Positions 26,085-34,008 of a stretch of 64,000 bases of DNA are shown piece after piece. The stretch covers positions 186,001 to 250,000 of the forward strand of contig CAXXRP010000010.1 of NCBI GenBank assembly GCA_963662375.2. Reading direction: 5' to 3'. Under the pieces are notes generated by a model. That model did not search any database and had not been told where the DNA came from. It saw nothing but the letters and a program-made list of their open reading frames with translations. This DNA is from UBA11612 sp963662375 (GTDB taxonomy: Bacteria > Pseudomonadota > Alphaproteobacteria > Rhodospirillales > Rhodospirillaceae). A program made the position numbers and the translations under genes. The first letter of the stretch is position 1. Every line of letters starts with the position of its first letter.

Positions 26085-27449
26085 CTAGATCCAGATATCG
26101 GAGGTGCAGTCGCCGCCTGGAAAACGCGTCTCGTGACAGCGCGCAGGTCCGTTCGGCTCCTTGCCGAAATCAATGAAGAAATCGGGGTTGATCGATATGC
26201 CGCCTTTTTCGGTATCGCACTCGACCAACATCATACAGCCTCCGTTCTCGCGGATTTCGGGATAGAACTGGTTGTCCCAGGTCGAGAGGAGTGATGTGGT
26301 CACGTAAAGCCGTTTGCCGTCGAGCGAGAGCTGGATCATCTGAGGACCACCGGTGATCCTACGGCCATTGACTTCTGGCGCCTTGCCCAACAGGCCGCCC
26401 ATCCAGACCTGGCCGGTCAGCTTCGGATTTGACGGATCGGAGATATCGTATTGACGAAGATCCCCGTGCAACCAGTTCGAGAAATAGAGAAATCGGTCGT
26501 CCATCGAAAGCAAGATCACGCTAATTAGGCCCGGCACTGGAATGGGCCATTCAGGATGATGTTCGTTTTCCACGTCGATGATCTTCTCAACGATCCACTC
26601 GCCATTTTTCTTGTACCAGTGGATGACATTGGACGAGAGCGCAGCGCCCACGAAGCCGTGGCTTGAATCTGGATTATGGTGAAAACGGACTTCTAGCGGA
26701 ACCAGACCATCTTCGCCGAGATAAACCGAGTTCTCTACCCGCTTCTCGGTGAAATTCCAGAAGTGGATCTCGCGGCCGTATTTTAGGAGACCAACTTCCT
26801 CCAGGTCGAAGCCGGGCATGAAGGTATTCGGTGCTGCCCATTCGCTGGAGACCATGACGTTGTGCCGCGGCTGGTACCAGAAATCGTAATTAAATTTCAT
26901 GCCGGCCAAGTCATTCTCCCAGTGCCCGACGATCCCGAAATTCTCATTGAGATGTAGGAAACCGCCAGGCGCTTCGCCCTTCGCATCACCCAGCATCGAG
27001 ATGATGATGTCGGAGCCTAAGCAATGCACCGTATGTGGAGCAGAGAGATTAGTCTTTTCCTTAATCTCGGCGCCTTCGATCACCTTGTGCAGTCGGGGTT
27101 TCCTAGGATCGGTCACGCAATCCACAATATGCAGGTTGGAGCTTCGAACCCCGGGCACGATCAGATAGCGCCGCTCTTTAGTTGGGTCATGGTGACAGGA
27201 AGAACAAGCGTTCCATCCCATGTGATGTAACTCGTCACCTATGCCTGGCATTTCAAGCCGGTTGATGACCTGGGAATAAGTCGGGCTCTCGGGGTCGGCA
27301 TCGATCGTGGCCAGATAATCCGGCTTCTGAATGCCGGTGCCGATATAAAGCGCGACGGTATAGAGCAGCGTCTCGCGCGGCGCCTTCATCGCTTCGGCCG
27401 GCGAAGCGTAACCCGGACCGCAGCATTCGGAATTGCCGTTGTCGGCCAT
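26085..27449 (-). CDS. Selenium-binding protein 56 family / methanethiol oxidase
   Basis: A 454-residue SBP56 protein. Motifs: the N-terminal ECCGPGYASPAEAM, HHMGWNACSSCHHD, and the beta-propeller signatures PGVRSSNLHIVD, SAPHTVHCLGSD, WNFTEKRV, HHNPDSSHGFVG, FSNWLHGDLRQYDISDP and ITGGPQMIQLSLDGKRLYVT. Members include the copper-dependent methanethiol oxidase MtoX, which turns CH3SH into formaldehyde, H2S and H2O2. Bacterial MtoX is described as periplasmic with SCO1 and MauG-like neighbours; here there is no signal peptide and the neighbours are a ferredoxin and a CoA-binding protein, so the reaction or compartment may differ. The family call is firm, the enzyme activity is inferred. Confidence 0.88.
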   Translation of the reverse strand: MADNGNSECCGPGYASPAEAMKAPRETLLYTVALYIGTGIQKPDYLATIDADPESPTYSQVINRLEMPGIGDELHHMGWNACSSCHHDPTKERRYLIVPGVRSSNLHIVDCVTDPRKPRLHKVIEGAEIKEKTNLSAPHTVHCLGSDIIISMLGDAKGEAPGGFLHLNENFGIVGHWENDLAGMKFNYDFWYQPRHNVMVSSEWAAPNTFMPGFDLEEVGLLKYGREIHFWNFTEKRVENSVYLGEDGLVPLEVRFHHNPDSSHGFVGAALSSNVIHWYKKNGEWIVEKIIDVENEHHPEWPIPVPGLISVILLSMDDRFLYFSNWLHGDLRQYDISDPSNPKLTGQVWMGGLLGKAPEVNGRRITGGPQMIQLSLDGKRLYVTTSLLSTWDNQFYPEIRENGGCMMLVECDTEKGGISINPDFFIDFGKEPNGPARCHETRFPGGDCTSDIWI

Positions 27450-27548
27450 ATTTTGCCCTCTCTTCTGCCTATTTCCCGTGAATACCGTCTATCCCGCCAT
27501 TCAGATTAGGTAAATGGGAAGCTTAATGCTGCCAAATAAAACCCTACT

Positions 27549-27960
27549 TGTAACCCGCAAGTTACCCGCGACGCTCATGGCCCTTCTTGAGGAGCTTCTC
27601 AGGATTATAGGAATCGTGATGCTGACCCGCTAAAGCCGCTGTCTCCGCGGCCTTTGGGCATCTGATGAAAATGGTGGGCGGTACTGGGATTGAACCAGTG
27701 ACGCCACGCGTGTGAAGCGCGAAATTCGCATGTCCGCCAGTTAGTCAGGACTACCGCAGAATTCGTTCCAGTGCCGCCGATTTCGCGGCACGCGATGTCG
27801 TCGTGCCTCTCCGAGATTCGAACTCCGACGAAATAGGGAGCACCGCCCAGAACCCCACGGAAATCAAGAATCAGTAACCCACAAGTAACCCGGCGATAGA
27901 AGGCGGATGATCTCGGGCGAGGTCTTGAAATAGCGGAAGGGATTGTTCATCCGAGGACGC
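27549..27960. repeat. tRNA-Val repeat unit 7 (most complete copy)
   Basis: Order left to right: GTAACCCGC and TTACCCGCG direct repeats (27549-27570); CTTCTTGAGGAGCTTCTCAG with GGATTATAGGAATCGTGATG; GCTAAAGCCGCTGTCTCCGC; TGAAAA; tRNA-Val 3' half core at 27672-27715; right arm with GAAATTCGC, CCAGTTAGTCAGGACTACCG, TTCGAACTCCGACGAAATAG, CCAGAACCCCACGGAAATCA, AGTAACCCACAAGTAACCCG, and the distal part ending GGATTGTTCAT near 27950. The core covers the acceptor 3' strand, T-arm and anticodon loop, the usual identity block of tRNA attachment sites. The region 27450-27548 before it shows no gene. Confidence 0.78.
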
Positions 27961-28238
27961 TACGAGACGCGATTTGTCGGCTCAAGCCGTTTTCCTCGGA
28001 CAAAGTCCCCCGTGTTACTTGTGCATAAAAATTGCCTGCAAGGCGCGGTTAATGGCTAGACTAACTATCGCTTTCCTTCGCGCAGGGGACCCGTAACCCC
28101 CGACAGTTATTCGTTTCTAACCAACAACGGACAACACCGTGTATAGATATGGGCCGCCTAGAAAGACTATCTTAGTGCCATTTACTCTGACGCCGCGTTA
28201 TTGTTGCTAAGAGGGAAATAAAAAGGAAAAATAGCTGC
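27961..28238. other. Upstream region of korA
   Basis: No gene. A TATGGGC-type stretch and AT-rich segments near 28140-28225 may hold the korAB promoter, and AAGGAA at 28221-28226 serves as ribosome site for korA. I cannot define the promoter further. Confidence 0.35.
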
Positions 28239-30017
28239 ATGGCAGAGCGGTTTGATTTCGCGTTGGCGATTGGTGGTGCTGCCGGGCAAGGCATCGCGAC
28301 CCCAGGAACGATTTTGGCGCGGATATTTTCACGCCGCGGGCTCTATCTAAATGCGTACAACGCGTATCAGTCGATTGTCCGCGGTGGCCACATCTTCCTG
28401 ACCGTCCGTATCAGCAACGACAATGTGTATAGCCACGGTGACAAGCTGGACATGCTGATTTGCTTCAACCAGGACACCATGGATCGCCATCTTCGGTTGA
28501 TGGAGGCAGGGGGCCGGGTGGCCTTCAACAGCGATACGATCACCCCCGGTGTGTCCGCCGCCGGCGTTCATATGTGTCCCATACCGGTCAAGGAATTAAC
28601 CGACGGCAGCCGCAACAAGGTCATCCAGAACAGCGTTGCGCTGGGCGTCATCACTTCCCTGCTCGGGCTTAATTTCCAAGTTCTGGACGACGCCCTTTCG
28701 CTCCAGTTCGGCCGCAAGGGGCAGGAGGTTCTGGACGAAAATCTGGACGCCGCCCAGGCGGGTTACGAACACGCTGAAGCCCATCTCCAGCCTTTCGACG
28801 AGGCCGTTCCCAATGGCGCGAAACCGCTAGCGCTTTGGACCGGCAATCAGGCGCTCGCGATGGGCGGTGCCGCTGCCGGGGTCAAGTTCTATTGTGCATA
28901 TCCAATGAGTCCGTCCACGGGCGTACTTCACTGGATGGCGCAGAACGCGCGCGACCTCAACATCATGGTGCGCCAATGTGAGGACGAAATCGCCGTCGCC
29001 AATATGGTCATCGGCGCCGCGCACACCGGAGCCAGATCCATGTGTGCCACCTCGGGCGGCGGTTTTGCGTTGATGACGGAAGCCATCGGCGCCGCTGCCA
29101 TGATGGAAGTCCCGGCCGTCTTCATCAACGTACAGCGGGCGGGACCGTCCACAGGCGTCCCTACCAAGACGGAACAGGGCGATCTCTGGCAGGTGTTGGG
29201 AGCGAGTCAAGGCGATTTCGAGCGCTTCATCGCTGCGCCGTGGAACGCGCTGGACGCGTTCAACACGATTCCGGAAATGTTCAACCTCTGCGATAAGTAT
29301 CAGTGTCCCGGCATTGTTATTACGGACCTGTTGATATCCGAGGGTACGTTCAGCCTCGATGCCGACGATCTCAACATGCAACCCACCATCGACCGGGGCG
29401 AGATGATCACCGAAGGCACGGCCAACGGCCACTATTTGAGGTATGAAGACACAGAAAGCGGGATTTCACCACGTGCAATCCCGGGCATCGAGGGTTACGT
29501 CCACGTGGTCGCCACTGACGAGCACGACCAGGATGGTGTTCTGATCAGCGACGAGTTTACGAACCCCCATAAGCGGAGGCGCATGGTCGAGAAAAGGGCC
29601 CGGAAGTTCGCCGGTGTCACCGAGGCAATAGCGGCACCATCACTGGAAGGCCCTGCTGATGCCGAAGTGACGCTGATCGGGTGGGGATCTACCTATGGCG
29701 TCATCAAAGAGGCGGTTGCTCAACTGGAAGCCGAGGGGATTACCGCCAATCATCTGCAAATCAAGTGGATCGTCCCCTTCCACAGCCAGCGGGTGACGGA
29801 GATCGTCAATGCGGCGAAGAAGACGATCATCGTCGAGAACAATTATTCGGGACAGTTTTTCCGGTATATGCGCAGCGAAACTGGTTTGAAAGTCGACGGG
29901 CATATTCGCAAATACGACGGCGAGCCGTTCATGCCCCACCACATCGCCGACGGCGTGAAGGAACAGATGGGCGGCAATACCGACCATTTCGTTCCCCACC
30001 AAGAAGTTATAGTTTAA
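28239..30017 (+). CDS. korA: 2-oxoacid:ferredoxin oxidoreductase, gamma-alpha fused subunit KorA
   Basis: A 592-residue subunit with the gamma domain first (AIGGAAGQGIATPG near residue 11, ~1-185) and the alpha/pyrimidine domain after (~200-590; YPMSPSTGVLHWMAQ, then QCEDEIAVANMVIGAA and TSGGGFALMTEAIG). With KorB it decarboxylates a 2-oxoacid, most likely 2-oxoglutarate, to the acyl-CoA and reduces ferredoxin. This gamma-alpha fusion is typical of the oxygen-tolerant type found in aerobic proteobacteria and actinobacteria. The korB start follows 11 bases after the stop. It sits in a repeat-bounded accessory module and not near TCA genes. Confidence 0.92.
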   Translation: MAERFDFALAIGGAAGQGIATPGTILARIFSRRGLYLNAYNAYQSIVRGGHIFLTVRISNDNVYSHGDKLDMLICFNQDTMDRHLRLMEAGGRVAFNSDTITPGVSAAGVHMCPIPVKELTDGSRNKVIQNSVALGVITSLLGLNFQVLDDALSLQFGRKGQEVLDENLDAAQAGYEHAEAHLQPFDEAVPNGAKPLALWTGNQALAMGGAAAGVKFYCAYPMSPSTGVLHWMAQNARDLNIMVRQCEDEIAVANMVIGAAHTGARSMCATSGGGFALMTEAIGAAAMMEVPAVFINVQRAGPSTGVPTKTEQGDLWQVLGASQGDFERFIAAPWNALDAFNTIPEMFNLCDKYQCPGIVITDLLISEGTFSLDADDLNMQPTIDRGEMITEGTANGHYLRYEDTESGISPRAIPGIEGYVHVVATDEHDQDGVLISDEFTNPHKRRRMVEKRARKFAGVTEAIAAPSLEGPADAEVTLIGWGSTYGVIKEAVAQLEAEGITANHLQIKWIVPFHSQRVTEIVNAAKKTIIVENNYSGQFFRYMRSETGLKVDGHIRKYDGEPFMPHHIADGVKEQMGGNTDHFVPHQEVIV

Positions 30018-30028
30018 GGAGATCGAAA

Positions 30029-30934
30029 ATGGACGGAATTATCATCCACGATCTGGTCGTTGATCCCCAATCGGTTAACGACTTCAAAGGGAAGGTCGAT
30101 CCTGACTGGTGTCCGGGATGCGGTGATTTCGGCGTTCTCAACAGCCTCCGGCGAGCCTGCGTGGATTTGGGGCTGAAGCCGCACGAGACCTTGACGATCA
30201 GCGGCATCGGCTGCTCCTCAAACTTCCCTGGATTTTTCAACTCCTTCGGTATGCACACCTTGCACGGGCGCGCCTTGGCGGTGGCCACCGGCGCCAAGAT
30301 GGCGAACCACGAGCTGACCGTCATCGTCACCGGCGGCGACGGAGACGGCTTCGGCATTGGCGGCAATCATTTCACCCACACCGCGCGGCGCAATGTCGAC
30401 CTCACCTACATCGTCATGGACAATCAGATCTACGGTCTCACTACGGGTCAGCTATCGCCTACGAGCAGCAAGGATATGAAGACCAAGAGCACTCCCTTCG
30501 GCAGCGTTGAGTCGCCTTACAACCCCGTCACGGCGGCCATTATGAACGGCGCCACCTTCGTCGCGCGTGGATTCTCGAGCGACGTCAAACATCTCTCCAT
30601 GCTGATGCAGAAAGCGATCGAACATAAGGGCTTCTCGCTGGTCACGGTTTTCAGCCCCTGTCCTACTTTCAACCACGATAACGATTTCAATTTCTTCAAA
30701 TCTCGGGTGAAGAAGCTGGAAGACGAAGATCACGATACCAGCGATTGGAAGGCCGCGTGCGAGAAGGCCATGGAGTGGGACGATACCATTTATACGGGGC
30801 TGTTTTTCCAGGACAAGAAGGCAAAAGCGCTTGGCGATTTGGAGCCCATCCTCGGCATGAGCGGGCCTTTGTGCAATCGCCCCCTAGGTCTGTCAGGCGA
30901 GCAAGTCGACCGCATTGTCGGCCAGATGATGTAA
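30029..30934 (+). CDS. korB: 2-oxoacid:ferredoxin oxidoreductase beta subunit KorB
   Basis: A 301-residue TPP-binding subunit. Motifs: DWCPGCGDFGVLNSL near residue 25 (the CxxC and GxG region), SGIGCSSNFPGF, HTLHGRALAVATGAKMAN, and the TPP-binding GGDGDGFGIGGNHF followed by DNQIYGLTTGQ. Start at 30029 with AAGGAG at 30016-30021; a longer open frame upstream of it is just korA read out of frame. The Cys ligands of the 4Fe-4S cluster are the CPGC pair plus distal Cys residues. Operon with korA. Confidence 0.93.
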   Translation: MDGIIIHDLVVDPQSVNDFKGKVDPDWCPGCGDFGVLNSLRRACVDLGLKPHETLTISGIGCSSNFPGFFNSFGMHTLHGRALAVATGAKMANHELTVIVTGGDGDGFGIGGNHFTHTARRNVDLTYIVMDNQIYGLTTGQLSPTSSKDMKTKSTPFGSVESPYNPVTAAIMNGATFVARGFSSDVKHLSMLMQKAIEHKGFSLVTVFSPCPTFNHDNDFNFFKSRVKKLEDEDHDTSDWKAACEKAMEWDDTIYTGLFFQDKKAKALGDLEPILGMSGPLCNRPLGLSGEQVDRIVGQMM

Positions 30935-30949
30935 ATAGCGTCCGCGGCA

Positions 30950-31585
30950 TGCCCCGGGGTCCCCATCGCCCGCGGCGAAGTCACGCTCAATGGCGATGAA
31001 TTGCGGGAGGGCGATGGCGCTGCAATCAGCGACGAACCATCCGTCTGGCTTGTATCCGACGTTGGCGCCGAACTGACGGAGGTCGTCGACGACAAAGCAT
31101 ATAAGGGCAAGGTCTCCGTTCGGATTGAGCCTATTAGCTTAGTCTTTAGCGGTACCGTCGTGTTCGAGGAAATAAATCAAGAGAACTTGTCCGTTCGTGC
31201 CGCCGTCCGAGGTGTTGATGAGAAAGGACGCGGCGGCGCTGATGCCAAAGTTCGTTTTGCCCTTGAGCCGAGTGCGAATGGGACTCGGGTCGTGGTCGAT
31301 ACAACACTGAATCTTAGCGGGTCGGTTGCCCAATATGGCCGAGCCAGTGGCGTGATCCGGGGCGTTGCCAATCATCTAACGACTGAGTTCGCCAACAACC
31401 TCAAATCGCAGATCAACGCCGAAAGAACCAATTCTTCTTCCCAACCTACGGACAGTCCAAAGGCTGCTAATCCCATTTCCGCATTTGGCCTGCTGGTGAA
31501 AGTTGTTCGGTCCTGGCTGGCCGAACTTTTCAGCTCTCGAAAGGGCATTGTCAGAGGAAAACTAACCGGTTCGCGAAGGCCGTGA
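30950..31585 (+). pseudogene. Pirin C-terminus fused to N-truncated CoxG-like (SRPBCC) protein
   Basis: An open frame right after korB. Its first part, GEVTLNGDELREGDGAAISD, matches the C-terminal cupin of pirin (G-V-T-L-N-G...GDGAAI pattern, ~residues 12-45). After DVGAE it changes to ELTEVVDDKAYKGKVSVRIE and FSGTVVFEEI, the middle of a CoxG/carbon monoxide dehydrogenase subunit G SRPBCC domain, continuing to DVTTLNLSG-like and RGVANHLTTEFANNL segments and a variable tail. The N-terminal ~45 residues expected for CoxG are missing and pirin lacks its N-terminal cupin. This looks like a deletion joining two genes. A TTG at 31001 could start a 194-residue product, but no good ribosome site is seen. 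Confidence 0.6.
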
Positions 31586-31719
31586 TATTGAGAGTCTCAG
31601 GCTGCAAGTTGTTGAGGAATGGCTTGGCTAAAACGATCAAACTGGACGATTTGCCTGCTGCGACACAACCGCGGATTCGAAAGTTGGTCGAAGCCCTTGC
31701 CGCACCATTCAATCCCTAA
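31582..31719 (+). CDS. Possible small ORF after the pirin-CoxG fusion
   Basis: GTG at 31582 overlaps the TGA of the preceding frame and opens a 45-codon frame ending LVEALAAPFNP. The second half (KTIKLDDLPAATQPRIRKLV) has protein-like composition. I do not recognise it; it may be the end of a lost gene. No clear ribosome site. Confidence 0.25.
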   Translation: MILRVSGCKLLRNGLAKTIKLDDLPAATQPRIRKLVEALAAPFNP

Positions 31720-31827
31720 AGCTGACAGCTTTTTTCTGATTAGTTATCTTTTCTGCGATTTCTTCACTTCGGCGTGAACGGGAAATAGTAAGAACGCCGC
31801 TAACGGTGAGTAACTGCTGAGATAAGA
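31720..31827. other. Short gap before unit 8
   Basis: No gene seen. The sequence left of the tRNA core at 31828 does not match the left arm found at other units, so the core here has only the right arm attached. Confidence 0.4.
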
Positions 31828-32065
31828 TGGTGGGCGGTACTGGGATTGAACCAGTGACCCCAAGCGTGTGAAGCGCGAAATTCGCGTGTTTACCAGTCAG
31901 TCGGGAATACTGCTGAATTCCCTGTAGTGCCGCGGATTTCACGGGGCGCGTTATTGTCGGACTATGCTGTGAATCTGACTCTGACGAATTAGCCGGTACC
32001 ACACAGAACCCCTCGGAAATCTAGAAACTGTAACCTGCGAGTAACCCGGCGAAAGAAGACGCCAA
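31828..32065. repeat. tRNA-Val repeat unit 8 (core plus right arm only)
   Basis: Core at 31828-31871 matches the tRNA-Val 3' half (ACCCCAAGCGTGTGAAGCGC). The right arm follows: GAAATTCGCG, CCAGTCAGTCGGGAATACTG, CTGACTCTGACGAATTAG, CACAGAACCCCTCGGAAATC, CTGTAACCTGCGAGTAACCC, then GACGCCAAAAATCT. Together with the left arm at 38884-39009 and the intact tRNA, it brackets 31.8-39.0 kb as one insertion-like unit. Confidence 0.75.
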
Positions 32066-32079
32066 AAATCTAGAAAAAT

Positions 32080-32107
32080 ATGGGTCAGTTTTAAGGGGGA
32101 AGGACAT
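32080..32107 (-). mobile_element. IS3-type end remnant (similar to 52261-52286)
   Basis: GGGTCAGTTTTAAGGGGGAA and GGACA resembles the sequence at 52261-52286 (GGCCCAGTTTTAAGGGGCAG, GACAC), the likely terminal inverted repeat of an IS3-family element read on the minus strand (TGTCCT...CCCTTAAAACTG). No transposase part is recognisable beside this copy. Confidence 0.4.
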
Positions 32108-32295
32108 TCAGGGGTGCTATCGAGAGAAGTGGGCACAGGTCGGCATGAGTTTTACGGCATCAGCTTCTATCATCCCACCATGTAGCGAACCATCGCGGCA
32201 ATTGCGCATTTGCATTCTGCCCATCCCCCGACGTAGGTAAAATTAATAAACGGCTTGTCCATTCGATTCGGACGATGTCTATATTGCTGAATCTT
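32108..32295. other. Gap before the NHL-repeat gene
   Basis: Nothing recognisable was found here. It lies 3' of the minus-strand NHL gene, whose stop codon is at 32296-32298. Confidence 0.35.
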
Positions 32296-33462
32296 TTAGT
32301 GGCTCGGCAGAAAGTACTGTTGCCCGATGAGTCGCAATGGATCGGTATCGGCTTTCGGCACGAATTTTTGAACGCGGTTGTTCCAGGCATCGCCGACATA
32401 AAGGTTGCCGCTTGAGTCCACATCGAAGCTGTGCAGATTGTCGAATTCGCCGATGCCATCGCCCTGCACACCCCAATAGGTTAGCAGGCGACCATCAAGG
32501 TCGTACTTGGCGAAGCGGGTGTACTGCGCGTCCGTCACCCACAGTTTCTGATCTTCCGTGACCCGCACCTTCGTTGGGCTACCTAGGTTCGGCCATTCTT
32601 CAATAAAATTGCCGTCCTTGTCGAACACCTGGATGCGATGGTTGCGACGGTCGGCAGCATAAATGCGCCCCTGGTCATCCATGGTGATGGCATGAACCAG
32701 ATCGAATTGCCCCGGGCCCGACCCTTTAGAGCCGAATTCAGAAATGTAGTTGCCGTCCGCGTCGAACCTCGCGATACGCCCATTTACGTAGCCGTCGGCG
32801 AGCAGGAATGTGCCATCGGGCAGAAACGCAATCGACGACGGCATATTAAAACGATTCTCGCTCCAACCGCTCTCGTTCTTTTCGCCGAGGTGCAACACCA
32901 TTTCTTTACCGTCGTTGGTGAACTTGAACACCTGGTGTCCCAAATCCACCACCCAGAGGTGCCGCTCGGGATCGTAGGGATTAATGGCCAGCGAATGCGG
33001 TATGTGGCCAAACACATCGTTCCACTGACTCCAGTCCTCGATGATCTCACCGTTTCCGTTCAGCACCACGATTTGATGTAGCTGTTTCTTTTCGGACGCG
33101 GGCAGTTCCGATGTTGTACTGCGCTCGTCCATTATCTTGCCGTCAGCGGTGTGCATGAGCGAATTCGGCTGGGTCATGTGTTGGCCTGCGAAAGCAACAA
33201 AGATTCGCTCAGGATTGTCCACCAGAACTGCTGTAGGCGGCTGATCCCAGCGGTCGATGCCCGGCTTGAACCATCCTTCGACAACCTCATAGGGCCCGGT
33301 CTGGTCCATGCCGCCCTTTTCCATGGACAACGGCGTCAAATCCGGTGCCGGTGCCGGTGCTACCGCCTCCTTTTGAGTACACGCTGATACGCTAACCGCA
33401 ACTAGCCCGGCGATCATGATCGTTTTCAGCGAAAGGCCGTTCAGCCCTTTGTTCGTATTCAT
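32296..33462 (-). CDS. NHL-repeat beta-propeller lipoprotein
   Basis: About 388 residues. Start at 33462 (ATG with GGGAGA 8 bases upstream) gives a lipoprotein signal: TIMIAGLVAVSVSAC with the lipobox Cys near residue 28. The mature part holds NHL repeats forming a six-bladed propeller: SAFLPDGTFLLADGYVNGRI, SKGSGPGQFDLVHAITMDDQ, IYAADRRNHRIQVFD, LWVTDAQYTRFAKYD and NLYVGDAWNNRVQKF. Similar proteins are annotated as peptidyl-alpha-hydroxyglycine alpha-amidating lyase-like, but activity is unproven. An in-frame ATG at 33660 would place the signal inside the protein and is unlikely. Divergent from the secreted amidase gene. Confidence 0.87.
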   Translation of the reverse strand: MNTNKGLNGLSLKTIMIAGLVAVSVSACTQKEAVAPAPAPDLTPLSMEKGGMDQTGPYEVVEGWFKPGIDRWDQPPTAVLVDNPERIFVAFAGQHMTQPNSLMHTADGKIMDERSTTSELPASEKKQLHQIVVLNGNGEIIEDWSQWNDVFGHIPHSLAINPYDPERHLWVVDLGHQVFKFTNDGKEMVLHLGEKNESGWSENRFNMPSSIAFLPDGTFLLADGYVNGRIARFDADGNYISEFGSKGSGPGQFDLVHAITMDDQGRIYAADRRNHRIQVFDKDGNFIEEWPNLGSPTKVRVTEDQKLWVTDAQYTRFAKYDLDGRLLTYWGVQGDGIGEFDNLHSFDVDSSGNLYVGDAWNNRVQKFVPKADTDPLRLIGQQYFLPSH

Positions 33463-34008
33463 AGTGTTTCTCCCAGAATCAGCACACGGCAGCGATTGGC
33501 GCTCCCGCATCTTGTTGGCTACAGCTTGGGCAAAATCGGCGCGTCCGTCCACGTGTAAGAAGGGAAGATTTATGCGCAAACGCGGAAATTGATGAAATGC
33601 GACGATTAAGAGTTCTGGGGGGCCAACTGGTGTGGAAATGAGAACTCCTGGGGCAGTCATAGAGCCGTCGACTGAATGGAGTCTCTAAAGAGATCTGTCG
33701 CCCCGCCGCCTTGGCCGAGTGGAGACGACTTGTAGCTTGAGGATCGCAATATCATGGCCTTCGCAGACCAGTCAGGCCTAATCTGGCGGTGCTTACCTAT
33801 GTGTGGTTTCGCCGTGGTGACGGTGAACGGGGCTAGGACAAGGCAGTTTCCTCTGATAACGCCTTGGGGTACGCTTTCGCATATGTTTAGGTTTCTGATA
33901 TGCGCGTGCCTCCGACAACCCACAATGGGCTACGTCGGATAAGGAGAAACTAGAACAATCCATGAGGCATCGGCTCTAAATCGCACCTTCGGAAATGGAG
34001 AGTTAAAA
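33463..34008. other. Intergenic region between NHL lipoprotein and amidase
   Basis: A 546-base divergent region with no supported gene. Short frames at 33657-33942 on both strands lack ribosome sites. It should contain the promoters of both flanking genes, but I cannot point to specific boxes. GAGAGTT at 33997-34003 serves as a weak ribosome site for the amidase. Confidence 0.4.

Noticed and set aside
26085..27449. Selenocysteine-containing protein
   Set aside because: SBP56 proteins bind selenium covalently in animals but do not use in-frame UGA; no internal TGA exists here.
29681..30934. Longer KorB with ~116 extra N-terminal residues
   Set aside because: The extra part is korA read in another frame. 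The ATG at 30029 has a perfect ribosome site and starts the family homology.
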